DNA of 64,000 bases, taken from positions 1,550,001 through 1,614,000 of the forward strand of contig NZ_QYYG01000001.1 of NCBI RefSeq assembly GCF_003591175.1, written 5' to 3'. The notes under the pieces are model-generated. The model was not told the DNA's origin and searched no databases. It saw only the letters and a list, made by a program, of their open reading frames with translations. Positions within the stretch are counted from its first letter, which is position 1; each line of letters starts with the position of its first letter. The DNA is from Serratia inhibens (lineage in GTDB: Bacteria; Pseudomonadota; Gammaproteobacteria; Enterobacterales; Enterobacteriaceae). Of this stretch, positions 61,219 to 64,000 are shown one piece after another. Made by a program: the position numbers and the translations under genes.

Positions 61219-61575
61219 ATGATAACTAAAAAAATGGGCGGGGTGCTGTTCGCAGCCACCCTGCTGGCCGGCTGTGCCGCGCCAAAAACGATTTACAATT
61301 GGGATGGGTATCAAACTTCTCTTTATCAATATTATCAGCAAGATGGGCAAAGCCCTGAGCAGCAGATCGCCACGCTGAAAGCCATCATCGAAAAATCCCG
61401 CGCCAAAGATAAAGCCGTACCGCCGGGCCTGCATGCGCAGCTCGGTTTGCTGTACAGCAAAACCGGCAATACCGGCCAGGCATTGGCTGAATTCAACACG
61501 GAAAAATCGCTGTTCCCTGAGTCAGCGCCGTTTATGAATTTCTTGCTGAGCAAAGATAAGGGGAGTTTTAAATGA
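61219..61575 (+). CDS. DUF4810 lipoprotein
   Basis: A protein of 118 residues with lipobox LAGC (Cys19) and the family start YNWDGYQTSLYQYYQ. A TPR-like helical part follows (GLHAQLGLLYSKTGNTGQAL). It overlaps the DUF799 gene by four bases. Confidence 0.92.
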   Translation: MITKKMGGVLFAATLLAGCAAPKTIYNWDGYQTSLYQYYQQDGQSPEQQIATLKAIIEKSRAKDKAVPPGLHAQLGLLYSKTGNTGQALAEFNTEKSLFPESAPFMNFLLSKDKGSFK

Positions 61576-62231
61576 AGCGTGCATTAGGCTTATTCAGCGT
61601 GATTGCCACGCTGCTGCTAACCGGCTGCGCCAAACAGGCGCCTTACGATTACGCCGCCTTCCATGAAAGCAAACCCAAATCGATTCTGGTGCTGCCGCCG
61701 GTTAACCATTCGCCGGATGTCAAAGCCAGCCATAGCGTGCTTTCCACCACCACGCTGCCCTTGGCCGAGGCAGGTTACTACGTGTTCCCGGTCGCCGTGG
61801 TTGAAGAAACCTTCCAGCAAAATGGCCTGACTAACGCCAACGATATCCGCACGGTCAGCATCCAAAAACTGCATAGCATCTTTGGCGCCGACGCGGTGCT
61901 TTATCTCGACGTCACGCAATATGGTACCAGCTACATGGTGATCAACAGCGAGACGCGCGTTACCGTCAATGCGAAGCTGGTTGATCTGCGCAACGGCAAG
62001 CAACTGTGGGCCGGCGTCGCCAGCGCATCCAGCAATGAAAATAACAACAACTCCAGCGGCGGTTTGCTGGGTATGGTGATCAGCGCTGCCGTGGCGCAAA
62101 TCGTCGATACCATCAGCGACAAAGGCTTCGATATCGGCGCCATCGCCAATACTCGCCTGCTGTCGGCCACGGGCGGCAACGGCGCCATTCTCTATGGTCC
62201 ACGCTCGCCGCATTACGCCGGTCAACGTTAA
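61572..62231 (+). CDS. DUF799 lipoprotein (GNA1162-like)
   Basis: A protein of 219 residues with lipobox LTGC (Cys19). The domain ILVLPPVNHSPDVKASHSVL and VLYLDVTQYGTSYMVI match the GNA1162/DUF799 family, which is related to TolB-like folds. A Gly/Ser/Asn-rich loop lies near residue 157. It is the last gene of the trio. Confidence 0.92.
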   Translation: MKRALGLFSVIATLLLTGCAKQAPYDYAAFHESKPKSILVLPPVNHSPDVKASHSVLSTTTLPLAEAGYYVFPVAVVEETFQQNGLTNANDIRTVSIQKLHSIFGADAVLYLDVTQYGTSYMVINSETRVTVNAKLVDLRNGKQLWAGVASASSNENNNNSSGGLLGMVISAAVAQIVDTISDKGFDIGAIANTRLLSATGGNGAILYGPRSPHYAGQR

Positions 62232-62367
62232 CCCGCACTCCAGGCGGCCGCTCGCGGCTGCCTGCATCGAATTTTCCCTTTTGCCAAAAATAGCCCATGC
62301 TAAAAGAGGATGTGGCAGGAACAAGGCCAATTCCTCACCTCTTTCTGGCTAACCGGGATGCTGGCTC

Positions 62368-63858
62368 ATGACGAAAAAAACCACGCTGCTGCAATTTTTT
62401 CATTGGTATTATCCCGATGGAGGTAAGCTATGGCAGGAAGCCGCCGAACGTGCACCGCACATTGCCGGGCTGGGCATCACCGATCTGTGGCTGCCGCCCG
62501 CCTATAAGGGCGCTTCCGGCGGTTATTCGGTGGGTTACGACAGTTATGATCTGTTCGATCTGGGCGAGTTCGATCAAAAAGGCAGCCGCGCCACCAAATA
62601 CGGCGATAAAGAGGCGCTGACCCATGCCGCCGCTACGCTGCGCGACAACGGCGTACGGGTGATTTATGACGTGGTGTTCAACCACAAGCTCGGCGCCGAC
62701 GAGAAAGAACAGGTCCGCGTGTACCGGGCGGACGTCAACAACCGCAACAATATCAACGAGCAGGGCTTCGACGCGCTGGCTTATACACGTTTTACTTTCC
62801 CCGGACGCCAGGGCACCTACTCCAAGTTTATTTGGGATTATAAATGTTTTGGCGGGGTCGATTACATTGAACAGCCGGATGAAAAAGGCGTGTTCAAAAT
62901 CGACAATGACTACGGCGACGACGGCTGGAACGATCAGGTCGGCGACGAGAAAGGCAATTACGATTATCTGATGGGCGCCGACGTGGAATTTCGCAATACC
63001 GCGGTGGCGGAAGAGCTGAAGTTCTGGGCGCGCTGGCTGATGGAAACCCTGCCGTGCGACGGGTTCCGGCTGGATGCCGCCAAACACATTCCAGCCTGGT
63101 TCTTTAAGGAATGGGCGGACCATGTGCGCGGCGCCGCACAGCGCGACCTGTTTATCGTCGCCGAATATTGGTCACACGATCTGGCAGCGTTACGGCAGTA
63201 TATTGACCTGGTGGACGGCAAAGTGATGCTGTTCGACGTGGCGTTGCACCTGAAGTTTCATCACGCCTCGAAACAGGGTGCCGGATTCGATATGGCGCAA
63301 ATTTTCACCGGTACCCTGACCGCCGCCGATCCGGCCCACTCGGTTACACTGGTCGCCAACCACGACACTCAGCCGCTGCAGTCGCTGGAAGCGCCGGTCG
63401 AGCCCTGGTTTAAACCACTGGCCTACGCCCTGATCTTGTTGCGCGAACAAGGCGTGCCCTGCGTGTTCTATCCCGACCTGTACGGTGCCAGTTATAAAGA
63501 CCAAGGCGGCGACGGCAATGAATACCAGATTGACATGCCGGTGATCCCCGAACTGGAAAAACTGATCCAGGCGCGTCAGCGCTTTGCCAACGGCGTGCAA
63601 ACCGATTATTTTGACGATAAAAACTGCGTGGCCTTTAGCCGCAGCGGTACCGCAGACGCCCCCGGCTGCGTGGTGGTGCTCACCAATGGCGCCGAAAACG
63701 GCAAGGCGGTGTCGCTGGGCGCGGAGCTGGCACATAAAACCTGGCGAGATCTGCTCGGCAACCGCCAGGATGAGGTCACCACCGACGATCGGGGGAACGC
63801 CACTTTTCCGGTAAACGGCGGCAGCGTCAGCGTCTGGGTGCCGGCTGAAAACCTGTAG
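62368..63858 (+). CDS. amyA: Cytoplasmic alpha-amylase
   Basis: A protein of 496 residues without signal peptide ([20 protein letters not shown]). The GH13 motifs are present: [16 protein letters not shown] (nucleophile Asp), VAEYW (acid/base Glu) and VANHDTQ. It hydrolyses internal alpha-1,4-glucans and maltodextrins in the cytoplasm, as E. coli AmyA does. Confidence 0.95.
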   Translation: MTKKTTLLQFFHWYYPDGGKLWQEAAERAPHIAGLGITDLWLPPAYKGASGGYSVGYDSYDLFDLGEFDQKGSRATKYGDKEALTHAAATLRDNGVRVIYDVVFNHKLGADEKEQVRVYRADVNNRNNINEQGFDALAYTRFTFPGRQGTYSKFIWDYKCFGGVDYIEQPDEKGVFKIDNDYGDDGWNDQVGDEKGNYDYLMGADVEFRNTAVAEELKFWARWLMETLPCDGFRLDAAKHIPAWFFKEWADHVRGAAQRDLFIVAEYWSHDLAALRQYIDLVDGKVMLFDVALHLKFHHASKQGAGFDMAQIFTGTLTAADPAHSVTLVANHDTQPLQSLEAPVEPWFKPLAYALILLREQGVPCVFYPDLYGASYKDQGGDGNEYQIDMPVIPELEKLIQARQRFANGVQTDYFDDKNCVAFSRSGTADAPGCVVVLTNGAENGKAVSLGAELAHKTWRDLLGNRQDEVTTDDRGNATFPVNGGSVSVWVPAENL

Positions 63859-63982
63859 CAAAACCGCCGTCGCGGCGACGAGTCACCCCGGCGGCAAAAC
63901 TAATTTTTGCCTTTCAGGTCTAAATTGCGGTATCACCTTAGCAAACCATTCACACAGGAGCCTAAATAGGGTACAAGGCTGC

Positions 63983-64000
63983 ATGAAAATTCCAAAACGA
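63983..64000 (+). CDS. First codons of a gene cut by the right edge
   Basis: ATG AAA ATT CCA AAA CGA, preceded by AAGG at a five-base distance. Only six codons are visible, so the product cannot be named and the start is only probable. Confidence 0.3.

Overview
The window reads as chromosome of an enterobacterium, most likely Serratia. This is inferred from the E. coli-like lgoDRT, yehS, amyA and metNIQ genes, several ERIC repeats, and a metabolic neighbourhood that is visibly more GC-rich than the left third. No rRNA or tRNA gene was found, so the genus is an inference.

Left third (1-25.4 kb, all minus strand): an extracellular contractile injection system (eCIS) of the Afp/PVC type, in canonical order. 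From the promoter side it holds tube (afp1), sheaths (afp2-afp4), second tube (afp5), small DUF5908 protein (afp6), LysM tube-end protein (afp7), VgrG-like spike (afp8), gp25-like baseplate (afp9), spike tip (afp10), baseplate wedges (afp11, afp12), tail fibre (afp13), tape measure (afp14), AAA+ ATPase (afp15) and tube cap (afp16). A very large effector gene follows and runs off the left edge (at least 923 codons). The locus differs from the textbook form in several ways. It has five sheath genes instead of three. A duplicated tube gene has collapsed to 25 codons. One sheath carries a 9-bp microsatellite and the tape measure carries an 11-residue repeat array. A perfect ops element (GGCGGTAGCGTG) sits in the leader, which implies RfaH/AnfA1-type antitermination.

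Boundary (25.4-27.3 kb): AT-rich DNA with a perfect 44-bp hairpin, two tiny doubtful ORFs, an orphan small protein with an ADP-ribosyltransferase-like motif pattern, and a frameshifted 3' remnant of a Tn3-family transposase. This looks like a horizontally acquired edge.

Nitrogen and phosphonate region (27.3-44 kb, minus strand): urtABCDE urea ABC transporter, a GntR regulator, urea carboxylase and allophanate hydrolase form a urease-independent urea-to-ammonia route. Then come yehS and a phnCDEE phosphonate-type importer without C-P lyase genes.

Right part (44-64 kb): the L-galactonate locus lgoD/lgoR/lgoT; a WYL regulator divergent from a small alpha-beta barrel protein; a cysteine hydrolase; a SUFU-domain protein; an MpaB-like oxygenase; a quinone oxidoreductase divergent from its likely LysR regulator; a GNAT; a second metNIQ-type importer; a TetR regulator facing two tandem YdgH/BhsA-like periplasmic proteins with repeated operators; a DapF-like protein with altered active site; a three-lipoprotein CsgG/DUF4810/DUF799 operon; cytoplasmic alpha-amylase; and the first codons of another gene at the right edge.
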